A stretch of DNA of 64,000 nucleotides from Russula earlei (lineage: Eukaryota > Basidiomycota > Agaricomycetes > Russulales > Russulaceae): the NCBI GenBank assembly GCA_025769875.1, contig JAGFNK010000077.1:1-64000 (forward strand), in the 5' to 3' direction. Positions 1 to 10,276 of this stretch are shown here, piece after piece (position 1 is the first letter of the stretch; the number at the start of each line of letters is the position of its first letter). The position numbers were made by a program, and so were the translations under genes. The notes under the pieces are model-generated. The model did no database searches. It had not been told where the DNA came from and saw nothing but the letters and a program-made list of their open reading frames with translations.

Positions 1-860
1 CAGTTCATCCTTTGGGACTTTCTTTGTTCCTATGCCCTTACTGCATGTGCCCCTTGGTACATAGCATGCATCCTCTCCTATTGCCTATTGCTGGCATCGC
101 CTTGCAGTCCATCTTGCCCAAACTTATATTTTGCTCCCTGTTGAGCGCTATGCCATCCTTCCTCCCCTCTATTTGACTTATTTGTCACCATGAGCATGCA
201 TCCATGCATACTTAACCCCCCCCCCCCCCCCTCCCCCTCATGCACTTTGCCTTTGCCTGCCTGGCATATGACTGAGGAGGATCAGACAAAAACAAAAACA
301 GCTTGCCAAGCACAAAAGCAAGAGAGAGGTCATGCCACCCCACCACCACCTTGCTGGTCCACTCATGAACCATGGTCTTGAGGCAAGTGCAAGCCTCAAG
401 TCACTCCCTCTCCTGTCCTGTCCTGTCCTGCCACATACAGCATAGCACCCATCTGACTTGTCCATCCACATCTATTACTAGCCTGCCCTCTTCATCAATC
501 CATAGGCTGCCCTTCACCCCTGCTGGTGCTCAAATTTCATCCTTGTCCTTGTCCTCCTCCCAGCAACCCTCCTCCCATCTCTCTCTCTCTCTCATGTAAA
601 CTCACATGCATGCTGTCAAGATAAAGAGTAGCTGAGGTGTTGACACATCAGCCCAAACCGTCTGGGTGGCCCACAGGTCCAGACCACATAAGTGTTTCAG
701 CTCAGTTGCTGCAACATGTACAATAGCAAATTGATAGTGTGATCTAAGACAATTGGTAGCTAGTACAAAGCAATTGTGAAAACAATTTGATAGTTACTAC
801 AGATAAAATAATTAGAGATGCTCTCAGATACTTAAGAGCATTGTACATACAGTAGATACT

Positions 861-985
861 TCAGTTTCATCTCACAGAAACTGAAGTAAGTACTTACTAT
901 CTCACAATCTTATCAGTAGCTGATTACATGTTGTAGTATCATTTTATTAGGTAAATATGACACAGTTTCATCTCACAGAAACTGA
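861..985. repeat. Twice-repeated hairpin motif
   Basis: The motif CAGTTTC-8 nt-GAAACTG occurs at about 861-885 and again at about 963-985. Each copy is a 7-bp perfect stem with an 8-nt loop, and each is followed or preceded by ATCATTTTATTAG-like sequence. It may be the end of a small MITE-like element; no function can be assigned. Confidence 0.55.
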
Positions 986-2859
986 ATATCATTTTATTAG
1001 ATCTACTACAATCTAATTTACCTTATCACTGCACAATTCAACATGTGCAGGTTTTTGTGCTGCATCACACACTTTGCACTTGTGCACTATTCACCATCGC
1101 ATGCTGACAATTGTCTTTGCTTACCATGTACAGCTTGCAGACCAGATGCACTTGCACATCCAGCCATTTATTCCAGCTGAGTTTCAGGTTCCAAGGTGGA
1201 ACATACAAGGACAGACTTGATCTGACCATGCACATCAAATGAACATCATTGTCCTCAACCTTTGTTTCACAGAGTGACTGTATATGTCAACCTGGCTCAG
1301 GCTGGCTGGTCCTTCAGTATGCTTTTGGTGTCCTGGCATTGTCTTTGTGGTCACAAGACCCACTTAACATTGCTAGTACAGTATGCAGTATGGGCTGAAT
1401 TTCTGTACATACACAAGCCATGGCCCAGGCTGGGCCAAGCCCTGAGTGATGGCTTTGGCCCAGCCTAGGATTTGAGCAAGCCAAAGCCACCTCAGGCTGA
1501 GCCAAAGCTGGGGCTTTCAGGCCAAGCTGGGCCAGAACAACACTAATTCAGGGACGGCATATAGAATTCCAAGCAGCAAGGGAACACCTGGAGCTCTAAC
1601 ACCTCTCCCCCACTATGACATTTCCATATATAGTAGCTTACAAAGATTGGTCATGTGACAAATGTGGGCTGATATAGTGGTGAGGACCTATTCATTACAT
1701 GTTTAAAAGTCCGGTCCATTGGACTGAAATCAGACCACAGACCCAACCAGACCAGACCGATGGCAACTGAACTGTAGCTGTGTCAGTGGTATTCGTGGTG
1801 TGTTTGTTTCATTCATGCACTCTCTCTCCTCCTCCCCTCTCCAGAACCTTCCCACTAAACCTCTCTCCATGGCCATGGCCAACATGACTACCTGCCCCCT
1901 GGACAAGCCTCCACCTCATTACCCACATTTCTGACTCAGCTGGAATGGATTTGCATGTGCGTTATTTCATTTTTGTTTGTGGTTTCCTTTTTTTTTTTTT
2001 ACATACACCACCACTCAGTATGCAAGTTGTCTCCCATTTGCTTACCCACTGTGGGCCCTGTGGCTCGCACACTCAGGCCCCTATGCCTCTATCCAACCCT
2101 CAACTATATGGATGCCATCGAGCAACAATGATGATGGCAACGGAGGTCAGGCATCCTGGGATGAGGCTGTACACCATGGAATGCGAGACGGTGTCATCCC
2201 TTCCCTGCTGACTTTTTCTCAGATCCTGCACGCCTGCTGCCAATGCCACCGCAACCACCTGGGGGGGGGGGGGGCGTGAGATGAAGAGGAAGACAGGATG
2301 GACCAGGACTGGGACCAGGACTGGGACCAGGACCAGGACATGGAGATTGGCCACAATGCGGCGGCACCCAAGTCCCAATTCAAGATGGAGTGGGATGCAT
2401 TCGAGCATGATGTGCTGGGCCCATCATGGTGGCCAGCAGCCACCACCACCATGATAGGCAATGGCACCAATGGGGGCTGCCACCACCACTGCAGACCCAC
2501 AAGAGATGTATGCGCGCATGACGATCACCATGGAGCCCAAGCTGGTGCCTAGGTTCATTGGCCTGCCTGAAGGTGTGGTGCAGGGTCAGCCGCTGGAAGA
2601 CGGCGTGGACCATGGGGTGGGAGGGGAGGGGCATCGTAAGTGGCATCGCATGGATGGGCGAACCAGCAGGTGAGTTTTGGGCATCTCTTGCCACTTGCTG
2701 CTTCAGGTCGCAAAACTGGGAGCTGACAGTGGCCACCCCACCCCACACCTGCACGATTTTGGCATGACATGTGCACACTTGGTTCAGTCACTAGGGCAAC
2801 CTGCAAGACAAGAGCCTCTTTTTTTTGACCTGACCAACAATAACAGGCACGCACACACG

Positions 2860-3115
2860 CACCTCCCTCTCTCTCAAACATGCACACAAATGCCTCCACA
2901 CCCTCTCCTCTGCCTCCGACAACATTACCACCAAACGCCCAACACACCCACCTGCAACTCCCTCTCTCTCACCACCATGTCAAGCACACAAATGCCTCCA
3001 CGCCCTCCGCCTCTCACCTTCGACACACACACCTAGCCCTCTGCCTCTCGCCCTCAACATGCACACCTGCTCCTCTGCCTCCAACGACACTACCACCCAC
3101 ACACACAAGCATGCC
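2860..3115. repeat. Imperfect minisatellite, roughly 100-160 bp period
   Basis: The phrase CAAATGCCTCCAC appears near 2887 and 2990, and the phrase CTCTGCCTCC followed by an ACA(A/C)TACCACC-like string appears near 2911 and 3075. The units are C/A-rich, diverged and without a continuous frame. Read as decayed tandem repeat. Confidence 0.45.
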
Positions 3116-3961
3116 CGCCCGTCACTGCCTCATTGGGCAAAAGCCCCCCAACACTCAAAAGCCGGATGACCACCCTTGTGCGGCATTTCGGCCATGTCAA
3201 CTAGTGCCCACTCATTGCCACCAGTAACACTTCATCTACCCTTTACAGTACATACAGCCTCCTACTATATTCTTTCAAAACCTAGCTTCATTACACCTGT
3301 CGCCTCAATGCCATGATCACCAAAAACATGCACACGTTCATACCTGGTCCATACCTGATCCCTGCAACACTTTTTACCCCTCAATAACAGGAACATAGCC
3401 GATGCCTGGCAACACCATGCGACAACACATTCTCTGCACTGCACCTGCATTCCAACGCATGACGACACCTCAGAACATGCACAACCCCCTTTGTGATGAT
3501 GGGATCACATGCATGCAAGGTCAAAGACTCGCTCAAGATGCTTTGACTGAGGATGGTTACCCAGTTCCCTCTCACATTAGCTACAGTACATAAGGACCAG
3601 TAGCTACTGTTCTGAATAACAAGTTTTTGTGCCCATGTTTCCCCTTTTGTCTCCATCTGCCTGTGTGAATGACTCTCAAGACTTCCCTTTTCTCTCTGTC
3701 TCCTCTCTTGTACAAGCCCACTTCTGCTGGACACAATAGTTCAAGACATCCTTGAGAATGTGTGTCCATTTTGATGTGGCAGGCATGGCAAACAGTGCGC
3801 ACCATGACAACTTCAATCTTTCTGTTCTGAGTCGACTTTTGCAATTCAAACTCAGTATGTGGTGCCGAAGGGAATGCCGGACGGACCCATGGATGCTCAG
3901 AATAAGTCATTACTGTATTTGCTACTTATCGTTGAATTCTCGGGAGGGGGGGTTTCAGAGT

Positions 3962-4070
3962 GGTACTTATTTGTCACTTATTTGTTACTTATTACAGTTA
4001 CTTATTGCCAATTTGGCCGTAAAACATGAATAAGTGACAAATAAGTAACAAAATAAGTGCCCAATAAGTG
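3962..4070. repeat. Inverted repeat of AAGTGACAAATAAGTAAC units
   Basis: The left part (about 3962-4002) is built from CTTATTTGTCACTTATTTGTTACTTATT-like units and the right part (about 4028-4065) from their reverse complement, around a ~25-bp spacer. Units of ACTTATT also recur at 3900-3935. It could fold as a long hairpin and is probably the end or remnant of a MITE. Confidence 0.6.
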
Positions 4071-4299
4071 GCTACTTGGAACACCCCTAATGTTACATTA
4101 CATCATTATAAATGTGGTCTGGACCGGTTATCAACTGGTCTGAACTGGTCCAGTGACCGTGGGGCAACCACAACAGACCGGTCTATGAAATTCATGAACC
4201 AGGCCGGGCCGGTTTCCCGAAGGTCACATGGTGTCATATGGGGGAGAGGTCCGGCGGGTAACACCCGGCCTTCAGTCGTGATCCACTGCGATCGCCCCC

Positions 4300-6300
4300 T
4301 TCCCTGATCCCTTACCGGTATCCTATCAAATGTTACCTCCGGGCCCTTTTTGCTGATGCCCACACATTTCCAACTGCAACTGCAAAAATTTAGACCCTGG
4401 CCGCAAGTATGGTTCTTTGCACCGTTCAGGATGCTGAATTTCGCACGGTTCACCCATGACCTTCTCCCGCACGAGAAATATCAAAGCACATGGCGTCTCG
4501 CGCTCGGTACTCGGCGAATTTGTTACATGCCTATCGCCATTGATGCCCTTCTCTTCGGGCGACGTGGAATCATCAGCCCTGGTATCTCTTCTTTGCTTGC
4601 GGGCACTCATTGATCGCTTCAACATGGTATCGAGTCTTTTTGTTGCCTCATGATGCTGCGGCATCACTAGAAGGGTCCCGGGTATCAAACTATTTCCGCG
4701 CGGGTCACACTGACACCCCATTGACCGACAAATTCGACTCTCTTATGACAACAGTGGGAAACGTCTCGCTCAGGGGCAGAAGCCCCTCCTACACCTTGTT
4801 CAAATCTCGCTTAATTCATCGTTCACCGATGGCTGGCTTCGAAATGTTTTCTGATGTGCTTCTCTGTCGCTCCAGGCCTTGTGTACTTTGGACGTATAGA
4901 TCACAAATGCGGACTGGTGCGCAGGCTCCGTCAGCGTCCTGAACTCTCTTCCACCACGCAATCTTGGAAAATCGGCCATTCCGTACCAATATATCTAGGA
5001 CCGTGCATCCATCGGTTGACCGAATAATGCCGACGAAAAGCTCGAAAGTGGCGCTCCACATTCCATCGTGCACTCATTGACCGCGACGTTTCGGTCACGG
5101 GCCGCGGTCTTTTTCTGTCGATATCAATCTGTGAGGGCGAGTCATCTGATATGTCAATCTGTCCTCTGTTCTACTTCGTCAATGGCCTCCCAAGAATTGA
5201 AGCCTTTGCTCCAAACCTAGCCTCGAGATCGGATACACAGGAAAAGTTTAGCCAAGTGGTTGACATCACCATCATATCCATGCTTGCGCCCTATCATTTT
5301 TGCACCGCTCAAGATGATGGATGCGATGCCGCATACCTCATTCACGAAGATATCGGATGCTTTAATATTTTCGGCTGTTCTCCTGCGTGATATTTGATTG
5401 CTAGCCCGAATTGTCCCTGTCGTTGCGTCGTCAAATGTATTTCTGGGCTCCCGGGTTCTTTTGGATCACCGTAAGGTCACCTTACCCAGCAGGGCCCTGT
5501 GGATCCGATTTCACGCGGGTCACGCTTCCAATAGCTGTTCGCAACGCTCTCATCCCAGCCACCAAATGCTGAACCGGGTACGGGGCTGGCAATTACACCG
5601 GAAAATGCCAGTCCTAGAATCTGTGTCCTAACGTCAGACCTTGCTTGCTGCAGTGTTTTTAGTGCTCCAAGTAGGATGAAGGATAATACCATATCCCCCG
5701 TGACCCCTTGACTTATTATGACTTACACAGGCATGGAAGCAACCTATCAATTCTTGCCTGATCGTTGGTCATAGAAACGAGTTGTCTTCACTTCAATTGG
5801 TCGATATCGCTGGCGTGTACGTACCAATGATGTTTCAGCGCCTGTGGCTGCCGACAGGACCGAAACGGTACAAGCGGACCATGTCCTACACGATATCCAA
5901 AGGCGCAAAAACCCATCACATGCGGTCGGTACCGTGCTAACTCCAATTCTATAATGAGGAATGCATTTCGGTGGCGGCCCCCCGTGTCTGGTTCAGGGTA
6001 AGTATTGTTTTTGTGATGATCGTGTAGAGAGCTGTTTGGCGTCGTGCAAGCCCGGCCGAGCATATGTCCGTCTGCCCAAAGCTTGTTTCCAAATTGAACC
6101 AAACATTCACGTTTATGGTCGATTGCATTTGCGCGCTTTCTCTATCATCAACCAATAACCAATATGTTAGATTTAAATTTAAATTCAATGTCGCAAGGAC
6201 CACAACATAACCAATCTCGTCAAATGTTCAAGCCTGTCCCTCCGCCACTATTTTCCGATAATAACAAGTCCATGGCGCACTTCGCCACGTGACCTTTCAT
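4300..6300. other. Unassigned region; possible decayed minus-strand gene around 5180-5700
   Basis: No family is recognised. On the minus strand an open stretch at 5692-5515 (ending in a plausible GTAAGG donor near 5514) can be joined to another open stretch at about 5420-5218 through a CGACAG acceptor. This would give a coherent peptide with the strings GLAFSGVIASPVPGSAFGGW and NEVCGIASIILSGAKMIG. This is only splice-plausible, not homology-supported. The rest (4300-5180, 5700-6300) has only short frames. The segment 4118-4230 contains degenerate ACCGGT/CTGGTC repeats that resemble those near 1705-1760. Confidence 0.25.
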
Positions 6301-7060
6301 TGGCGTCTTTTCTTCCTGCCCTGTCAGTGCCTGCCCAGCAATCAGGACATCATGCATCATGCATCAGGTCCCGATTCGCAAAAAAACCTACCCACGCGTT
6401 CTATCCCATCCTTCTCACGACCTTTACTTGACCATGCGCGTGACGAGTTCAAATGACCCGAGTAGAGTATTATTCCGGAACCTCACGCGATTTTGCGCGT
6501 TCCGCCCTCTTGCTCCTCCTCCTTGGAGACGCGCCGTGTGCCTTCCTGGTCTTTCTGTTCCTTTTTTTGTCGTTCGCCATCGTTCGCATGGAGCCACCTG
6601 CCGCCAGTGATACCGTAAGTCTTATCAGCTGACCCGGAAGGACTGCGTCAACATCCAGCTCTAGGAGGTATCGGTGCGGCACGCAGGAAAGTTGGTTGTT
6701 GTACGTGTGTCACGCTGGTTTCGACGGACCTTACGGTGGTATTGATCCCGGATCCTAGTCCTCATTCGGTTCGTAGCCTTTAACGGTGGCGGCGTACCCG
6801 AGTAATCTAGAACTCTGGCGGCGTTCCCTATGGCCTGCTTCCAATTCCATATTACTTAGTTCGCTGGCTCACCGCATTCCAGAGTCCTGTCTCTTACTGT
6901 GACATAAGTCCGTTTCGTGTTTCGCAATGGTGCATTTTCACCCGCCCTGAATAAAGCCCCATTTCCTCCTAATATACAATACACATAGTGGACAAGCTGT
7001 AGGTGAGTGTCCCTAACCATGATCACTCCAGGCGAGGGAGAAACTTAGACGCCTTCAGCC
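6301..7060. other. Intergenic, nothing recognised
   Basis: No domain-bearing frame, RNA gene or long repeat is visible. This is the downstream flank of the zinc-finger gene that follows on the minus strand. Confidence 0.4.
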
Positions 7061-7067
7061 TCGTTAA

Positions 7068-8286
7068 CTACTTACGCCAACTACCCAGTTTTCCCAACTG
7101 CACAGCGCGGTCACAAAATGCCGAACGTGCCCTGGACATTGCGCGCTCCACGGAGATCTCCTCGTTGAGGAGTTGTTTGACCAGCCTTTTCGCATCATAG
7201 ATAATAAATTTCTCAAAGTCTTGCCCAGGGATTGGGACGCAGGCGTGCTTCTTTTTGAAATGATTCATCAGCGCATACCGGCGACTCCCCGTCCAGTTAC
7301 ACTTTGGCTGATCACAGAACATGCAGCGTGGTAAATGCTTTCGGATATGCCGTTCAAGTTCTTGAGGTCGGCCACACCTCTGAAGACAGGCAGGAAAAGG
7401 GCAAGTCTTTATCGCGATTTTCTTTGGTCCTGTTCCTTTGCATAAAGAGGAAACGGTGGCGGGTGATGAGTCTTCAAGGAACACGGAGGAAACTGCGTGT
7501 GGGGAAAGGGCTTTCATAATGGGAAGGTTGGAAAGATCCTCCTATACATAAACAAGGACAAAGCATGAACTCTACGTTTTGCGTATATTTGACAGACGGT
7601 AGTTACCATATGAGGGTGCCATCCAAGTCGTGGCGGTGTGGCAGCCTGCCAGTTTGATTGACATTCATAGGAACACAAGGATGGGCTCGCGTGGGAATGT
7701 TGACCCGGTATTCTTGATCGTGCCGCATGGAGATCCGCCGATAATGGATATGAAACCTCGGACGTATAAGTCCCAGGAGGCCTTGATGCGCAAAAATCTG
7801 AGTAGATATCGTACAGAACCTGTGAGGTGTCAACGTACGTCATAGCTGCAGAGCAACGCGTGAGGTTCTCCACTACGAAGTGGATATACCGTCGTGTGAT
7901 TGAAAAGGGGAGCGTGAAAATTGAGGGTTTCCTGACGGCTGGGGAAACCTCCCCCTGAATGGGGATTTGTATACGCCCGACCTGTACATAACAGGACGCC
8001 CGTCTGATGATTGCTCCTGCACCTGGGCGTTGTTTCTCGCAGAGAAAGGCATTCCATGGAAAGCGAGGCCAGGATACTGATTAAGCGCAGCCTCCTCTCT
8101 GAGGAATGGTGGAGAACTAATCCGAAAGACGTGAGGCGACGCAATCTGGAAAAGGATAGAATCACTTCTGCGGACTGAATCTCCCAAGGCCCATATCGGA
8201 AGCCGGTGGAGTGGTGCGTATGCTGGAAGGATTTGAGGCTGGGAGACATACCTAATAGGATGACGCAGGATCAGAATGGTCAGCAC
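7068..8286 (-). CDS. C2H2 zinc-finger protein, three exons
   Basis: Probably a nucleic-acid-binding regulator. Three minus-strand exons fit in phase: about 8286-7890, 7845-7607 and 7541-7068. The introns are 7889-7846 (44 nt, GTATAT to TGCAG, with a CTCAC branch-like motif) and 7606-7542 (65 nt, GTAACT to TATAG). The spliced protein is about 369 residues. The last exon carries two overlapping finger-like units: CPFPAC followed by HIRKH, then CMFCDQPKC followed by HFKKKH. A C-terminal basic helical tail follows. The N-terminal ~210 residues are serine/proline-rich and unassigned. The start is uncertain because an extra intron near 8250 (GTATGTCTCC donor) is possible. Neighbours give no clue to its targets. 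Confidence 0.6.
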
Positions 8287-8289
8287 AGT

Positions 8290-9580
8290 CGGCTATCTGA
8301 TCACGGTCTGGTAGTGAGCTCACCGCTCGAGTACTGCGTGACCCGCGGGGACAGGGTGAATGAGTGTTCTGGCATTTTCTCTCGGTGGGAGAATATCGCA
8401 AGGGGTGGCTGAGAGTGGTGTTGTCTCGTCCTCAAGTATGTGAATCATAAATTTATTCCCACCCGGTGTCGACGTTGACGGGAGGATGGGATGTCATAGT
8501 CAATACTTTATTAGCCCCGTGAAATGTCAGAAAAGAAAATGTCGGTAGATTGGAATGAATGCGCCAATATCCAGGTCCAGGTTATGTTCAGATCCAGATC
8601 TTTTGAATAAAAAATCTTTTTATTTTTTTATTCATGGGCGATGCCACTGGCTCTGATGCCAACATGATGTGCGGCGTCATCGGTGGTATCAAATCGAGGT
8701 GACAGGATTGTTGGACCAAGTTACCTTGTGGATCCCTATTCTGCGTGGCACCCTCCGAGTCTACAGAGGCAACTTGAAGGTGAGGTGACTCGGAACACAC
8801 TCGAGGGGGCGTCCCACCAACAGCCTGAGGTCGAACAGGAACATCTCTTAGTAGAGTGAATCGGGGAAGGGAGGGAAAGCTAATGGTCAAAGTAACAACA
8901 AGACACTGATTGAAGCGTGTTGTCACTGGTCTGGTGGATAGCATGGTTCGACAGTTGTACTAATAAGAGGCGACTAATCAGGACTATGGGTAGGACTACC
9001 AGCATGCTAGTTTTTGTCCTAGAATTAGGGACTTGCCAAGTCCTATGTTATGATAACGTAGATCTAGCACTCTAGTTTCACACCTACACCTAGAGCTAGA
9101 AGAGAACTGCGAGTGTGTTGGCTGCGGACAGAAGATGTAATTGGCAGCATACGTGCTTACGTCGTGCCAGTGTGCTGGTACAGGAAGTGACTGTAGTAGG
9201 AAAAGCGGAGCAAGTCACGGATTCTCTTTGTTTCAGTTGGAGCCTTACAATACCGTGACCGTGCCTGCCCAGTTGCCTGCCCAGTGCCCAGTTCAAGTTC
9301 CAGGCACTTCCACTCCGAATTTGCATTCCTCACTCTTCATTCTATTCTACGCACAACTCGCAGTCCGTCTCTCTCGACCATGACTTGTCCGTCGCACGGC
9401 CCAAGCTCGCCTTCCCTTTCTCCCTGATCCAAGTCGTCCCTTCTCCCCATAACTTGAATGTGTGCACCGCTTTCGCACACCTAATCAGTTGATTCAGCTC
9501 TGATCAACAGAGCTCGTCAAATCGCTCATGATGCGATTCATCACACCTCTCTCGTATTCTCCGAGTCCGGGACTCCCGAA
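8290..9580. other. Intergenic, nothing recognised
   Basis: Only short frames are present. An A/T-rich tract with AAAAAATC and TTTTTTATTC near 8605-8635 could fold as a weak hairpin. The segment just before 9584 is the promoter side of the secreted-protein gene. Confidence 0.4.
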
Positions 9581-9583
9581 AGG

Positions 9584-9598
9584 GTATATACTATAAAG
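9584..9598 (+). promoter_or_regulatory. TATA box of the secreted repeat-protein gene
   Basis: GTATATACTATAAAG lies about 155 bp before the start codon at 9754, leaving room for a 5' leader of ~120 nt. Confidence 0.6.
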
Positions 9599-9753
9599 CC
9601 GCAGGTGGTCTGATTCTCTCCAGCTGTGCTCCCTTTAGATCCCATAGGTACTGGTTACCTATTCTCCTCTACACCGTCTACGTCCTGATCTTGTTCATAC
9701 ACTGACAACTTCCACGACTTGAATTTAAATCGCAACACTCACTCGGAATAACA

Positions 9754-10190
9754 ATGCGTGCTTCCTCTATTTTTGTCATATTTTGCCTCTCCATTGGCGT
9801 CACACCATCGCTGACACTTCCTATGCCGTGTACCGACTCGGAGTACGCCCACCTCTTCAGCTCCTTTTGCATCCCTGAAGTTGACTTTGCCTTACAGGGG
9901 AAACGACCACCGCGGTCAGCTCACGCGAAGGCAAGTAATGCCGAATCTAAGAAGAAGAATGAGCCAGTCGTTCAGGGGGAGACCCCGAGTCGGACTAAAT
10001 ATGGCGAACAAGAGGGACAAGAAATCCAGTCTTAATTACAATGGCCCGCCGAACACGACCCGGCGCGGGTACCAGGAGTCTCCACCGGGAATCGTGTATG
10101 CTGCAGACGCGGCCGAGAGGCTGATTGCTCCTCCTGCTCCTGCTCCTGCTCCTGGATTCGTGCATGCTGCCGACGCGGCCGAGGGGGTGC

Positions 10191-10224
<34 letters not shown>

Positions 10225-10276
10225 TGCCAATAACAATCGCCCCGGAGTCATTTTTCGGAGGATGGCTGGGCCCTGA
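9754..10276 (+). CDS. Small secreted alanine-rich repeat protein with dibasic sites
   Basis: No known family. The start at 9754 gives a clear signal peptide (MRASSIFVIFCLSIG followed by TPSLTLP). A 55-nt intron at 9843-9897 (GTACGC to CTTACAG, with TTGAC upstream of the acceptor) joins it in phase to the frame ending at 10276, for a product of about 155 residues. The mature part has a basic segment with several dibasic or tribasic stops (LTRR, LRRR, ANKR, TTRR). It then has two imperfect repeats, PGIVYAADAAE and PGFVHAADAAE, split by a proline-alanine run and followed by ten alanines. The dibasic spacing resembles Kex2-processed fungal repeat proteins. Without splicing the frame gives a 93-residue product, a less attractive alternative because the repeats are then lost. 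It is a candidate effector or surface peptide; the function is inference. Confidence 0.6.

Larger units (their letters stand above)
1..3260. repeat. Repeat-rich, low-complexity DNA without a recognisable gene
   Basis: This stretch has homopolymer runs (a C run near 219-233, a G run near 2263-2275), CA- and CT-rich tracts, short degenerate direct repeats and many stops in all frames. The open frames are short, change base bias abruptly and show no recognisable domain. The segment 1390-1540 is full of short inverted motifs around CCAAAGC and GGCCCAG, and 2298-2340 holds a 12-bp repeat of the type GACTGGGACCAG. It looks like decayed transposon or subtelomere-like accessory DNA; I see no transposase motif to place it in a family. 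Confidence 0.5.
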
